Shown: in pieces, positions 1 to 13,401 of the stretch | Layout: each line of letters opens with the position of its first letter | Numbering within the stretch: the stretch's first letter is position 1 | Assembly: GCA_907165065.1 (NCBI GenBank) | Contig: OU015529.1 | Location: forward strand, 7,241,054-7,305,053 | DNA: 64,000 bases | Source: Caprimulgus europaeus | Lineage: Eukaryota; Chordata; Aves; Caprimulgiformes; Caprimulgidae | Direction: 5' to 3' | Position numbers and translations under genes: made by a program | The notes under the pieces: generated by a model | What the model saw: the letters and a program-made list of their open reading frames with translations, nothing else | Told to the model about the DNA's origin: nothing | Database searches by the model: none

Positions 1-3000
1 GCTGCTCTTCATCTTCATCTTGTTGAGATGAAGTTTTAAGCTCGTCTTTGCTAGCCTGTTCTGCTATTCATGGCAAATGTTTTTTTGCAGGACCTGGGAA
101 GCCTTTCAGCTCTGTCAGCGGCTGCTCCCAGGTTTTGGGAGGTCACGCTACCTGGACTGTGCTCCCTTCTCACCCATCAACCCCCAAAGCCTGAGCTTAG
201 GAGAGGTCTCTGGGGCAGAAAAGGGACTGAGTTTTGTACATCAGTCTGTAGGTACACCTGTGTGCATGCACACATACGTGAAGCAGATTATTTCCATCGC
301 AGATTCTCTCCCCTCTCATCCGAGCAGCCAGGACTCCTTTTGTTAATGCACAGATGTGATGTTCTCTGTGGATGCTTATTAAAATCAGCATTGCAAGTGT
401 CTTGTCAAGCCACAGTCTCTCATACCTTTTTTTTTTTATCCTGTGCCATTCCTATTTACCTGCCAGCAACCCCTGCAGGAGCAGCTTTCTGCTTGGTGTG
501 TTGTATAGAGGCGATGCTGTTCCCAGGGATGCTGTGTGAGCGTACAGTGCCAGGTGTCTTCTACTGCAGACAGATGCATAAAAGCAATCATCTCATGCCA
601 TTTGAACTTAGGCTGGATTTCATCACAGGTGTCTTTTAAGTTAGGTACCCTTAACATTTAATGCTCTGTCTTCTCATAGTGGGAATCATCTGCATCTCTA
701 AATCTGAGCTCAACCGGGGCTCCCACACATCCATTGCTCCAAAAGGCTGCCCTAATCACTTTTGAAAAGCTAGTGAAATGGAATGGGACTCATTTTTCAG
801 GCTTAGTTGAAGTCATACATTTTTTTTGTGTTGCTATTGTGTTACAGATGAAAGCTAATTTCCTGAATTTGATCTTGATATCTTCCACAGGGCTCTCTGT
901 GGCTCTGAAGAAGCGGTCTCGAGTGCCCGAGGTGCCTGGAACCAATTCTCAGTTTGAGAGGATTGTTAGCACCCTATAACAGACCATTCAAACACTTAAT
1001 AGTAATCATTGGTTCTTTACTTGCCACATTAATTGGAAGAACGATGCCTTTTCTCTGTTAGGTGAGTGTTGAATTGAATGTTAATGTAGCAGCCAAACTG
1101 CATTTCTGCTTCTTTCCCTCTCTGACTCCTCCCAGATTTGAAGATTCATCACCACTTTTACCAGTTCACATCATTATTGGGATTTCCACCGCATATGCCT
1201 TGTGACTTTTAGAGCCTGAGGTCTCTTCCTGCTGGTTGTTTATCAGCCTTACCCTTTGCAGCTGGTCTTTCTGGATCTGAAGTCAGATATTTCACTTAGC
1301 AACCTTGCTAATGAGAAATGAGATCAAGACTAAGTAAGTATTTTCCCTCCTGAGGACAACAAATTGACCAAGACTCACTATAAGAAGCAGTAAAAGCAAG
1401 ATTTTGGTTTCATGCCATCTGGGCAGTTTCCACACAGAACGTGTCTGGAGTCTTACCAGGCCTGGAGGAACTGCCTGGCTTCTAGTAAGAGAGTATCTTG
1501 CAAGGATTCATTTGAACCTTCATGTTCCAGTTTTAAGCTAGTACCTGAACTTGGCAGTAATGCAAAAATGTGTAAAGCAGATACAAAATCCCTATCTCAA
1601 AAGGTAATTCCGAAAGTTCATTTCTCAGCTATTCAGTAATGGAAGAAGTCTTGCTTATTTAGTTTCTTCTTCCCTGACAATGTGAAATTGGAACAAAACA
1701 CTTGCATGTTACTGTGGTAATTGGGCTTTAAAGCATTTTAAAATACCTGAAATTCCTAAACCACTGACACGCAGGATGTCAAAGGAGAGGTTATCAGCCA
1801 TAAATATTCCTGAGAAAATCCAACATATTTCTTGACTTGCTTTGAAAACAGAGATGTTCCTGGCATGATACCAACCCCACTTTCTGATTTTGTTTTGAAA
1901 ATAGAGCAAAGATCTGATTCCATCCAAGTGAAATGATGCTGGCCCAACTGTCCTGCTTTTCATAGGATAGCATTGCTTCTTTCCTTCCCTTGCCTTTATG
2001 TTCTTGGTTTTCTACTACTGTGAATTAGCAAAGCTCTGATCTTACATCTGCTAGGCACTTGTGTAAAGACAGCAGCAAAAAAGCTGGACTTGACCTACTC
2101 AAGCTTAGTCCAAGTGATCCTATATGCTTGGCTAAGATCTTGTTCTTTTGTCTGCTCTGGGCCCTCTCTTTTTGTTCTTAAAATGGTCTTGGGCTTTGAA
2201 GATTGCTGCTTGATATGAAAGAGACTGGACCAGGGAAGAGTAAACTCTGGGTTTGGAATGCCCTAGCCACACATCAGCCTGTCCTTGCCCCGGTCAATGG
2301 GACAAACATTGACAAAAGTCAAAAGTAGGAGTAGGAGACTTTGAGCTGCGAGACACCAGCTGATTAAAAAAGTATTTTCTAGGTTTACATAGAGGTTATC
2401 TCAAGCAGGCAGATGATCTGCAGATGATCTGGTTTTTGTCTGCTTTGCTCCTGAACACTCTTCCCAGAGCTCACCCTGTACAAAATGGGCTGAACACTAA
2501 ATGGGTTGATTCTGGTGGGACTAAGGCGTGAAATTGTTTCGCAGCTCTGCTTGGAAATGTCATGGCTATCGGGCTTACAGTTGGTATCACCGATGTGATT
2601 ACCTGGGCAATGCTGGCCTTGCACGACTCTGCTCCCCACCAGGCTCTTGGTACTCCCCTGCAATTATGTGAACTTTGGCCATTTCTTACACACCTCCTCT
2701 GCCACCACCCTTGAATCCAGCCATTCCATACTGTGCTGTCTGTAACACGTGCCAGCTTCTTATGTCCTTATCTATCACATCCAGTAATTTCCCATGTCAC
2801 ATCCAGGAGTGTCCTATGTCTTTCCCAGTTACCTGAATCTCAGGCAAGGGCTCTGTCAGCAACCAACCCAGACAGTAAGGAAACACAAAGATGCAGGTAT
2901 GATGAAGCCTCCTTCTGCCACAATGACCAAGCCAGATTGACATACACTACAGAGAGATGTGGCTTCCCATCCATGTCACTTTTCATGGCATACCCCTTTG

Positions 3001-4829
3001 TGGGTCACTGCAGGACTTTTTGTCTTTAGTCATCTGCAGGAGAAGCAAAAATAAAGCTCTTAACAAAGTAGCCACAGGAAAGAAGATTCAAGTATGTGTG
3101 GGGTGCTGTAATTCGTCCAAGAGTTTTCAAGAAATAGCTGGACCTGGACTCTTTCAAATATAGCCCTGGGCTTAGTAATCAGATGCAGAAGAAATGACCT
3201 GTTGCATTTTTAAGACTTCAGGCTCAAAGAGAGGTGTATTTATTTGTATTGTTTTGAATCCCAGAGAACAATGGAAAGATCAGTGTTAGCCACTGTACCA
3301 AGCTCTGGGAGATGTGAATCTGATATCAATCTCTTAATTATGGTGGTTTCATTTCCTGAAACCTTTATTCTATGGCATAATTTTGTTGAAAGACCTTGGT
3401 TGCAATTAACCTTTAAATGCTTAGAGAGTTGTGAGGACTGCTGAATCCCTTGATGCATTAAGAGATTAAGGATGCCTCTTGATGGTGGGAATTCAGCTTC
3501 TGGGCTGTCTGGGATGGGCCATTGCCATTGTCTCTCCTCTTTTCAGGTTTTGTGCTGTATGCAGGTTCTTTGCACTTACTCATTTCCTCCAGGTCTCCAC
3601 TGTCACACCTTCATCCATGACCTTGTGCTTGTTGCTGCAGCCAGGGCAAAACCATTTAAAGCAGTGTATAAGTGTCTGCTGTCCAGGACAGGCTTCAAGA
3701 AAATCTGTGGGCTTTGTTTTTATTGTTAGCAAGTGTTTCTCTGCAAAGACAAGCTCGTGGAGTCCCAGGCAGGGCACTGAACCAGAGATTCCTAAGCACG
3801 CTGCATCCTTTTCTATTTGCCCTGTGAACAACACACGATGCAAACCACACCTTTACCATGGTCATAAATTCATAAAAACTCAATTTATTGCTTGAAAAAA
3901 GGCTATTTCCAGCCTGGCTTGTTACATTATTGAGATATACAATTCACCAAAATAAATATTCTTCAACTTCTCCAGTTTTCCAGCAGTTTGACTGCAGCAA
4001 CTATTTGTGTAACGCATTTCTTCCTGGCCAGGAGTGTGAAACTGCTGTTTGAGCCATTAAGTGAAGGCAGGAATACTTAGATGTATCTATTGCTCTGTGA
4101 ACAGCATGCTGTGACTGTCACACCTCTTTGTGCATCTATTAAAGTGGAAAACAATAATTTTCACTATCTTGCTCACAAGCTTAATTTGGCACTGGAACTG
4201 TTCTGATGTGATTGATTCAGTGTCCATGAAAACACGTAGTTTTGCTCTCTGGTAAATAGGTAGCTCTGATTATCCAGGTCTTGAACAGGTTCTTTGAGTA
4301 AAGGAAAATATTTGCATGTTGGTGGTGGAGATGCTTCTGGCATAGCACATCAGGAATTTTGATCAGATGGATTAAGACAATTCCTGATGGGCTAATGGTC
4401 ATTAGTGCATTTCTTTAACACAGAGATGACTTGCTAAAAAGCAGAGAAATGTGCTGAGATGAACAGGGATCTTTCATCCTATGATTATATTTTGCTGGTG
4501 TCTTTTTTTTCCCTTGCTAATCATGATGCAAAAGTAGTTGTCAAAACAGACTGGCAAACCTGGGTGACTGAGCAGGGGAACAACCTGTGGGAGCAGGGAA
4601 GGGATGTGGTGCCTGTGAATGCAGCTGGTGGGACCACCGCTGGGAAGATTGCCACCATCTGTGTGCTTAAAATAACATAGAAAAAGTAGAGAGTGGGTAG
4701 AAAAGTACTAGAAGCAAGAAAACAACCTGACAGCAAGAAAGTCAAGCAGACATGTCTGTTCAGCTAATGGAAATACCACAAGGGCACATGATTAGAGCAT
4801 GCTAATGCCTTCATGGAGATGATTCTTGG
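1..4829. other. Non-coding stretch; no supported gene
   Basis: Mixed unique sequence. Open frames such as 70-639 (+) resemble no protein I know. A splice-acceptor-like CCACAG at about 885-890 precedes a short coding-like frame that ends at 979. I do not call it a gene. Confidence 0.6.
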
Positions 4830-5000
4830 TGCTAAAGGGCTCTTCTATGCATCAACAGATGTAAAAGTGAGAGGGACTGACTGAAAGGGAAGCTGGACAA
4901 ATTTCTTTTCAAGATAACTGTTGGAAGAAGTTTCTGGGAGGGTGGCAGGTTCCCCATATCCAGATATCTCCATGTCTAGACTGGCTTGTTAAGAATTTAA
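4830..5000 (+). mobile_element. Possible ancient CR1/L3-like relic
   Basis: AAAGGGCTCTTCTATGCATC, AAGGGAAGCTGGACAAATTT and GGGTGGCAGGTTCCCCATAT occur in the order seen in old CR1/L3 3' regions. The signal is faint. Confidence 0.35.
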
Positions 5001-5106
5001 TCCTTTTCCACATATGTTCCATACTTCAGTCAGATGCAGATTTTCCATTTCCAGTGCAAGCAGGCTGGAGCTACATGTAAGGATATTTCAGCAGAAACTG
5101 GGAGAT

Positions 5107-5747
5107 TGTCCTGTTTTTGGCTGGGATAGAGCTAATTTTCTTCTTAGTAGCTAGAATAGCACTGTGTTTTGGGTTCAGTGTGGGATTTGGTACTAGAAGA
5201 ATGTTGATAATATACTGATGGTTTTAGTTGTTGCTGGGAAATCAAGGACTTTCCAACTTCTCATGTTTACTAGTCTGCAGGTGCAGAAGAAACTGGGGGT
5301 GCATAGTAAAATTAGCAGACCCAAGTTGGCATTTGAATATGTCAATGAGATATTCCATATTGTATAACGTTATGTTCAGTATATAAACGAGGATTGGCTG
5401 GAAAGCTCACCCTCAGGCTCTCTCTTTCTTCTGGGATTGTGGTTTCAATTTTGAGACTTGCTCTGCTCTGGGATTGCTAGCCAGGAATGGGTTGGGCATT
5501 GGTCAGTGGGTGGTGAGCAATTGCACTGTGCATAACTAATTTGGATGTTCTACTATTGCTGTTATTATCATTATTATTGGCATTATTATTTTAATTTAAA
5601 TTTTATTTCAATTATTAAAGTGATCATATCTCAACCCATGAGTTCTCTCACTTTTCACTTCTGATTCTCTCCTTCATTTCCTCAGCAAGGGAGGGTGAGG
5701 GAGCAGCTGTGTGGTGTTTGGCTGCTGTCCAAGTTAAAACCACCACA
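5107..5747 (+). mobile_element. Solo LTR of an avian ERV-L-like endogenous retrovirus
   Basis: The 641-base element begins TGTCCTGTTTTTGGCTGGGA and ends AAGTTAAAACCACCACA, with TG...CA termini. A promoter-like ATATAAAC lies at about 5381, and an AT-rich stretch precedes the 3' part. The five bases before it (GAGAT) and after it (GTGAT) match at four of five, consistent with a target duplication. No retroviral internal sequence adjoins either side, so it is a recombined solo LTR, a fossil of moderate age. The family assignment is from memory of avian LTRs. Confidence 0.8.
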
Positions 5748-6904
5748 GTGATCATCACCACTGCTTGGCCATGGGTGTGCCTTGAGCCCTGCTTATGACC
5801 CAGCTCCAGGGAGCAGCTTTGGTCTGCAGCAAACCCAACCCTTAGGCTTTAACACATCTCCTTAAAAAACATCCCCCACCTCAGTGGGCCCAAGCCAGGT
5901 AAGGCAGAAATCCCCTGCAGCTGGGCTTGGTCCTGCCCACAAATCCTACTGAAGATAAACTTTTCCAAGAGGAACTGTAGATGCTTTAGTGAAAATTTCC
6001 TGTGATAGCCCTTTAGTTTGCTTTAAAGTATCTGACAAGTTACAGACTTGAGCATAGGTACCCATGTTATAATGAAATCTCTGTAGTAATCATGTGAGCT
6101 GTCATTAGCGAGCTGTGTCACATGGGTGAGGCATCTGAGGCTGGTATTGAATCAGGTGGATCCTTGAAGATGAATTTCATGTTAGTGATGTTGATGCTGA
6201 TATATTTTTTTTTAAAGTAGAGGAGACAAGTGTGAGATCAGTCTGTTGCAGCTGGCTGCCTCTGCTGGGAATGCAGACGTGTGCTGAAGGGGAGGATGAG
6301 CTGCACTGACATTTACATTGGCAGTGCCCAGCCTTGATGGGTACAAAACCAGGGTGGTGGTACCGATGAAATCTAGCTCTGGTACAACAGACTTCAAAAT
6401 AAACAGCTTAAGGAATGAAGTCAGTTATGGCATGTCCCCTGTGGTCGGGCATGGGAACTGATGCAGAAGTCCCTGTGCTGTGGTGGATGTGGAGTTCTGT
6501 GTCCAGGGCAAGAATCTGTCTCCTGCCCTGAGGAGTTTGTCCAGGGTGTGGGACTCGGAGACAAGTTGTAACATCTGACCTCTCTTTTATAAGTAGGAAG
6601 CTCTCTGCACTCTATAAAATCTGCACAGCTTTCCTGAGATGAAGGAGAACCGGGACTACTGCTCCTCCCTGGGTGCAGCAGTGGTGAGGTGCTCACTGGC
6701 TCTGCATGGTGCACAGCAGCTGGGGGTCACGGTGGAAGTCAGGGTGGGTGCACGTGCAGATTCAGCGGCTTCAACAAGGGATGTGGATGGTTGCAGTGAG
6801 TCTGAAATGAGGGCACACCTTGGCTCTGCTGGAGAAGTGGATTTATTCACACCCATTTTAGAGGGGACGCCTCAAGGGAGGAGATGTCACTCTTAAGGTG
6901 ACAA
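5748..6904. other. Non-coding stretch between LTR and CR1
   Basis: Moderately GC-rich unique sequence. Nothing recognised. Confidence 0.6.
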
Positions 6905-7509
6905 CCATATCCTGGGCTGCATCAAGAGAAGTGTGGCCAGCAGGTCAAAGGGAGATAATTCTGCTCCTCTACTCTGCTCTCATGAGACCACACCTGCAGT
7001 GCTGTGCCCAGTTCTGGGGCGCCCAACATGAGAAGGACATGGACCTGCTGGAGTGAGTCCAGAGGAGGCCACAAGGATGATGCGAGGGCTGGAGCAGCTC
7101 TGCTGTGAGGACAGGCTGAGAGAGTTAGGGCTGTTCAATCTGGAGAAAAGAAGTCTCTGGGGAGGACTTCTAGCAGCCTTCCAGTACCTGAAGGGGCTCC
7201 AGGAAGGATGGGGAGGGACTTCGTACAATGGTAGGTAGTGATAGAACAAGGGGTGATGGCTTGAAACTGGAAGAGGGGAGGTTTAGATGAGTTATTAGGA
7301 AGAAATTCTTCCCTGTGAGGGTGGTCAGACAGTGTCCCAGGTTGCCCAGAGAAGCTGTGGCTGCTCCTCCCTGGAAGTGTTCAAGGCCAGGCTGGATGAG
7401 GCTTTGAGCAACCTGGTCTAGTGGAAGGTGTCCCTGCTGATGGCAGGGGGGTTGGAACTGGATGAGCTTTAAGGTCCCTTCCAACCCAAACCATTCTATG
7501 ATTTTATGA
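6905..7509 (+). mobile_element. CR1 LINE, 5'-truncated copy (3' end of ORF2 plus 3' UTR)
   Basis: It begins near CCTGGGCTGCATCAAGAG and runs through the familiar CR1 blocks: GTGTGGCCAGCAGG, CACACCTGCAGTGCTGTG, GAGGACAGGCTGAGAGAG and GGTTGCCCAGAGAAGCTGTG. It ends CCTTCCAACCCAAACCATTC plus a TATGATTTTATGA tail. Full CR1 elements are about 4.5 kb, so this is the last 0.6 kb. It is not coding now. It lines up with the copy at 18090-18670 along its length. Confidence 0.93.
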
Positions 7510-10305
7510 AAAAAGAGGAAACAACAGACTATGGATGAGGAGGGGAAGGAAAGACTTCAAGTTTGATAGCTGTTTGCCTTCTGTTTTACTTCCAGGCATC
7601 TAGCACAAACTACAGGGGAAAACAGATGGGAAATGACTCTGCATCTGCCTGTTTCTCTCCCTCCCATCACCTAGGTCTGGCAGAGAGCCCAGACCCTTCC
7701 AGCGAGCTCTTGAGCAACTGCAGAAAGCACACACAAGATGTGCTCTTTGCCAAGCTTGGAAATGCAACCAAGCTCAAAGCAAAGGCCTGAGTTAGCCCCT
7801 GTGTTTCATGAGCTTGTTCTTTGTATTTGAGAAGGTCATCTACTCACCCTTAACATGAAAACATCAGCTCGAGCCAAATAGATGTAACATCTCCAAAATC
7901 AAAGAGCAGCCTAATATCAGTATCATGTACTTCTCCCTGGCAAGGCAAGCCAGGAGAAATTGGAGAGTCCTCCAAAGTGTCAGATACAAGTAGTGGATTT
8001 AACTGCTGCCCTTCATGTGTGAGGGGATGTGTTTTTAAGGAAGGAAATATGAGATACTGAGCTGCTCCCTCATTCTGAGGTGATAGGCCAGGTTCACAAA
8101 GTCTGGGGAAAATATCTCACTTAAACACTTCACACAGACGTATGTCTGGATATGTAGGCACTGAAAAAACCCCTACTCTTATTTGAGAATAAACAAACAA
8201 AAGCCACAGCCTTTAGTAGTAAGGAATATTTCAGAGTCTGAAAGCAAGACAAACCTGATATTTCCATAAATCCCCCAAGAAGAAGTTGTGCAGGTTTATT
8301 CTTTTGCTTTGCTTCTCATTTCAGTCTCTTATTCCTTCTGCATTTTCTGTGAAGTGTTCCAGTTGTTTGGCTGCCTTGGGTGCTCTCTTCTCTTACTTGT
8401 GCGTACAGCCTGGGGAATCTTGTATGCAAAGAGCTGTTTTCCCTAATTTGAGCCCACAGCCATGATAAGTCCATGTAAATGAGGTGGTGCAACGGTGCAT
8501 AAATAATCACCAAGGTTTTTCCCTATAATGTGCAGGTGGATGATCTGACACTCCCCCAGCACAGTGCTCATCTGTGGGTGTGGTTCCTGTGCCCTTGCTG
8601 GGAGCATCTGATGGTGGCACCCAACTGTGGAGAGCCCAGGGAGGAGCAGTTCCTCCTTGGGGGCAGGGACTGTGGGTGGGAGGTGGGGTGGGGTGGAGGT
8701 GAATGGCACTGCACAGCCCTGCAATGGCCCTACACAATCCCTCCCTATCAGTGTGCTCAGAGGAACCATGCCTGCACCATGAATGTCCTCTCCTCCCGCA
8801 AGAGGAATAACCCAACAGCTTGGAGGGAAGCTCCAAGGAACAATATTCTGCTGCCTCTTCATCTTGTGTCTTTTTATCTGTTGAAAACAGACACCTCCTC
8901 CTCTTGACTTGTGTGAGCAGCAGCACAGCGTGCATTGCTGGGCTTGGCTAACGCCACCAACCCATGTCCTTTTGGTCTGATCTGGGCTTTTCTTCCCTGG
9001 CTTTGGACTGACTTTTGTGGTGAAGCATGCAAGACTTTTTCCTCTTGGCAGTGGGTACAGAGGGCAGACCCAGCCTGGTCTATGCTGAAGACTGAAGTTA
9101 GTCTCAAAAAGGGGGTGGGCAACAGAAGAGGGAGGTTTTTTTGCAGTTGGCTTGTGGACATCAATTGGAAAGAAACACCTTCGTGGTGACAGGAGCTTGT
9201 CCTGTGTCTTGTGCACACAGTCCTTGCTCAAGTGTGAGGCAGCCTCAGTGTTCCTCTCTTAGAAGGAGGAAGCCAGAAGCATAACCCAGAGATGATAAAT
9301 GACCCACAGCCTTTGCGTGCTGGCTGTGACTGGCTGTTCTTTGCGAGGCAGATAAGGCTTGTGATTTGGGAATAGCCAGACATCTGACTGGTAGCAGGGA
9401 ACGCTGATGGATAACATCACTTCCCAGATATTGTTTTGCTTCTAATCCTACATGGCTTTTGGATGGCACTGATGGTGAGGGATCTTGTCTGAGCTGGAAG
9501 TTACAAAGAATCTTGCTTCTTAGAACAGAGTGAAAATCCCCAAACCTCAAACTTACGCAAATTCAGTGCAAGGTTTGCTTTAATTTTTATATGAAGTCAT
9601 CACCATTTGTAAATGACCTTCTCTGATCTTGAGTTGTCACAAAGACAAAATAAATATTTGCCAGGCCTGTTGATGTGAAGTCAATTTTCACAGCAGCAGC
9701 AAACTAGCCAGGGCTTGTCTAGCTGCTGGAATCTTGCTTCATTGGGAGAGAGGAGAGTGAGTGTCTCTGATCGTCAGGCCTGAAGTCAGGCACAAACCAG
9801 ACCTTGGGATGCTGTACAGCTGCATTTAGTTTGAGATCTGCACTCTGTCTTATTCTTGGCTGATGAGCTGATTTGAGCTGACAAATTTCCCCAAGGGACC
9901 TCAGCTCTGGTCCTGTCCAGTCTGGACTAAGATAATAAATTTAATGACAAATTCATTTAGGCCAAAAATGCGACTCCAGAAAATGTTTGGTAAGTGCAGT
10001 CCTATCCCATGAGAGCAGGTGCAGTGAATATTTCCCATATATATTTGTAAAATCATTCCAAATATATTAATTTATTTTTATGAGCACTTATCATTACATA
10101 AAGGACCCACAGCCAACAGTGCACCCCTGCTAGACTATCTCTGTAGCAACCCTACCGAGCAGAAAGCAGCCTAATGCTTTTATCGTCTGATTAATGGCTG
10201 CAGGAGACGCCACTGGCTTCTTTTGGGCTGCAAAGAGCACCAGTGGAGAAAAGCCTTCTGGCTGAGAGCTAGTGGTGAGGTAGAGCCCTGGGGTTCTTGG
10301 CTCTT
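7510..10305. other. Non-coding stretch; long chance open frames at 8443-9231
   Basis: The minus strand at 8443-9231 is open for 262 codons, but frames on both strands are open at the same place. The predicted protein is Pro/Cys/His-rich without a recognisable domain. I treat it as stop-poor GC-rich sequence. Confidence 0.55.
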
Positions 10306-10941
10306 TGTGGTGGTTTCACTTGGCTAGTGCTTGGCTAGCAGCCAAACACAGCCGCTCACTCACTCCCTGCCCTTCAGGGGATAGGGGAGAGAATTGGGGG
10401 CAAGGGTAAGGGGACCTGCAGGCTGGGGTAAGAACAATTTAATCATTGAAATAAAATAAAACTTAAAAATGATGATAATAACAGTAATAAAATATGCAAA
10501 CAAGCAATACACAGTGCAATTACTCACCACCAGCTGACCAAGCCTGGCCTGTTCTTGGATAACGATCCCAGAGGAGTGACAATCCCAAAACCACAATCCT
10601 GGAAAAGTGAGAGTCCAAGAAGATGCCAGAGAGAGAGAGAGAACCCCTACAAGGGAGAGACCGTTGGTAACGTATTGAACATGATGGGATATGAGGTGGA
10701 ATATCCCATTGGCATATCCAAATGCCAATTTAGCTTATTCATTTAATTCTTTCTCACCCCTGCTAGACCTTGGACTTGAAGGACTTAGTGTTTTGCTGAT
10801 CTACAAGTTCCAGGGACAATTGAAAACGCTGGTCAGTTATCAATGTTTTTCTCATAATAAATCCCATACTGAAATCAAAACACAGCGCTATTCTAGCTAC
10901 TAAAAAGAAACCCAGCTCTGTCCCAGCTAAAAACTAGGACA
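10306..10941 (-). mobile_element. Solo LTR of the same ERV-L-like family, opposite orientation
   Basis: The plus strand starts TGTGGTGGTTTCACTTGGCT and ends AGCTAAAAACTAGGACA. Its reverse complement aligns with the LTR at 5107-5747 from end to end, including the AGCTAGAATAGC block and the GTGTTTGGCTGCT block near the 3' end. No internal retroviral sequence adjoins it. A clear target duplication is not visible. Confidence 0.8.
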
Positions 10942-13401
10942 CTTCCCTCTGCCTTCAGTCCCCTCACCTCTGCTGCAGGCAAGGTCCCAGGAGATGTTTG
11001 GCCAAACCCAGGGTGCCATTATTGAATGAGAAACACATTGTGTTTTGATGGACATATTGCATTTTGGTGGACATCTGTAGTCACCACTCTCGTCTGATCC
11101 ATTTGACTGGAATGACATTCAAGCAATGCTTTTAGATAACTGGTGGGGAAACTCTTTGAAAGTGGTTTTAACTAGATCTGGGTGAAGGGCTTTCAACAGA
11201 GGGAATCGACTCAAAAAAGTGGATGTGTGCTGTGAATTTGGAGCAAAGTTAGTGAATTGTTTCAGGTGAGGGGAAAAATTAATCGCTTTCTTGTTTGGAA
11301 GCACTGACTTGCTTTTTGTTTGAAACGTTTACTTTTTATTGAACAGCTTCCCTTATTTAAAATTTGATTCAACAGCAAATGTTAGTAAATGGATTTAAAT
11401 GACCTTTCAAATCAAACAATTTTGTAGGCTGACCCTAAGCTGAGTGTTCTTGTTTGCTTGTCTCAGTGGCAACTTGAAAAGAAAAATTTCAAGTTTAATT
11501 TATTTGGAGACAAACCATTTTCCAAAGTTCATCCCAAAAACCTGAAAAATTCATTATTTATCAAGTTTTAGTCACTGGTTTGGAAAACAATATTATTTTA
11601 CTTTGGCTAAAGCAAATTTATTGGAAATGCAGTTTAAAAATAGCAGTATTTATTTTACAATTAACCCTAGGTAATTTTTACATTTCAAACTAATATATAG
11701 CAATGCTTTGATAATGACATGCAGTTTCCTTTAATGTTATTTTAATGCCTGTGTTGAAATTGGACCTATATATTTTTTTAGACTTTAAAGCTAATTGATG
11801 AATTTGCCAACATCTTTCAGTGACCTTTATGACTTGAATCTTTCCAGAACTGACTTAATTAAAGATGAGATGGAATCAAAGTGAATTTTTAACAAGTCTG
11901 GTTTATTATTCCCTATTAAAATTCTCTTGAATTACTCAGCTGTCAGAGATGGAATGGAATTTATCATTAAGTTATTCACTTAGATAATTAAATGAACCCA
12001 CAGCTTTAGCTGAAATGAAAGTGAAAAAAGGCAGCGGGGTGCTACATGTGACAAGTTTGCTCCCTGGCAGACTTCTTGGGATTATTTAATTGTCCACCCA
12101 TAGTTTGAGGAGGGTCTATTGAGTTTCTGCTTTTGATATTTTAAATCTAAAATAGAGTCTGCAAATAGGAGAACTCCCAGCAGTGGTCAGCTCATCTACT
12201 CTTCTCTTTGTGTTGAGCCTGAAGGGGATTACAAATAGAGATTACAAGATCTAGCCCCTAATGCATCAGTTACTCCAAGTGCACCCTGATCCACTCTTTC
12301 CTGCCCTCACCATCATGTTGCAAATTAATTGCAGAGAAATAAAAGAATGGCTGGAAAGAACAACGCTGTGTGATACAGTCGTACGTGGATGCCTGCCTTG
12401 CTGTGCACCAAGGACATTTTTGCCCAGGTGACTTATTCAGTTTCTGTTGCTGTCCCTGCGCTGGAGAAGGGCTGTCTATAGAGTGGGTATGATCAATGTT
12501 TGGCTGTTATGAAAGCCAGACTGGTTGAAGGAAGCCATATGATACTCAGAATTATTTTTGTAACACCTGCTGGATTAATTTTAAAATCAATATCCTGAAA
12601 TATCAGGAAAGCCTAACTATAGAAAATCCTGACTGGTGGGAGGAAGAGAAGCTTGCAACACTAAGCGTGGACTTAGGGATGTTTTTGTCCATTAGTGATT
12701 TAGAAAATTCAGTAAGAAGAGGATGGAGATGGTAAAAAAGTTGGATTAGGAGGGACCATTATGGTGACAGCATTTGTTAAAACCCCAAAGCTACAACACT
12801 CTGTGCTTCCGAATCCTATGGGTCTGCTTGACTTGGCATGTGCGCAGACCAAGGGGAAACATCATCTGGGAGGGAACAAAGATGACAAGGAGGCTGAAGG
12901 AGAGCAAAGTCTGCCAATGAGAAGCCCCATGCAAGCTTTGTCTGGTGTGGTAAATCAGTGTAATGCTTTTGGAAAGCGAGATTAAAACTTCATCTTTAAG
13001 AGGAGGCACAGAGCTGTGCTAGCCCCACAACAGAGTGATGTCAGAACCTGCAGGTAAGTCTCAGCTTGCTCTGTTTCCCCTCTTTTCCACAGGAAGAATG
13101 TTGCTTCATGCTGGTCTATTCTGGCAACTGGTGGCTTTCCCCCCATGCACTGACTCAACTCTGCAGGCTGGTGTTTCCTGGCAGAGGGCAGGGCAGCGCT
13201 CCCTTCCTTATCCACCTTTATCCACTGGTCCTAGGGCGGGGGCAGCAGCCCACAGAGATTGCTGCTCCCCTTAAACCATGACATGGGCTGTGAAGCTTTT
13301 TGTCCCCGCATCAGAAAACCTGCAGTGCTTCAAAGCCATTTTCACCGTGGCAGCTGCCTGGGGCTGGGCACCCGTCCATGTGAATTCCACATGAATTGCC
13401 T
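10942..13401. other. AT-rich unique sequence; no gene seen
   Basis: The part at about 11300-12060 is very AT-rich, with many TTAATT and ATTTAAAT motifs and no repeat that I recognise. It could include conserved non-coding elements. Confidence 0.5.

Noticed and set aside
70-639. 189-codon open frame at the left edge
   Set aside because: No recognisable domain, another frame is also open over part of it, and no promoter or splice logic supports it.
5748-10305. Interior of a provirus between the two LTRs
   Set aside because: The LTRs face opposite ways, and the DNA between them shows no retroviral gene, only unique sequence and a CR1 copy.
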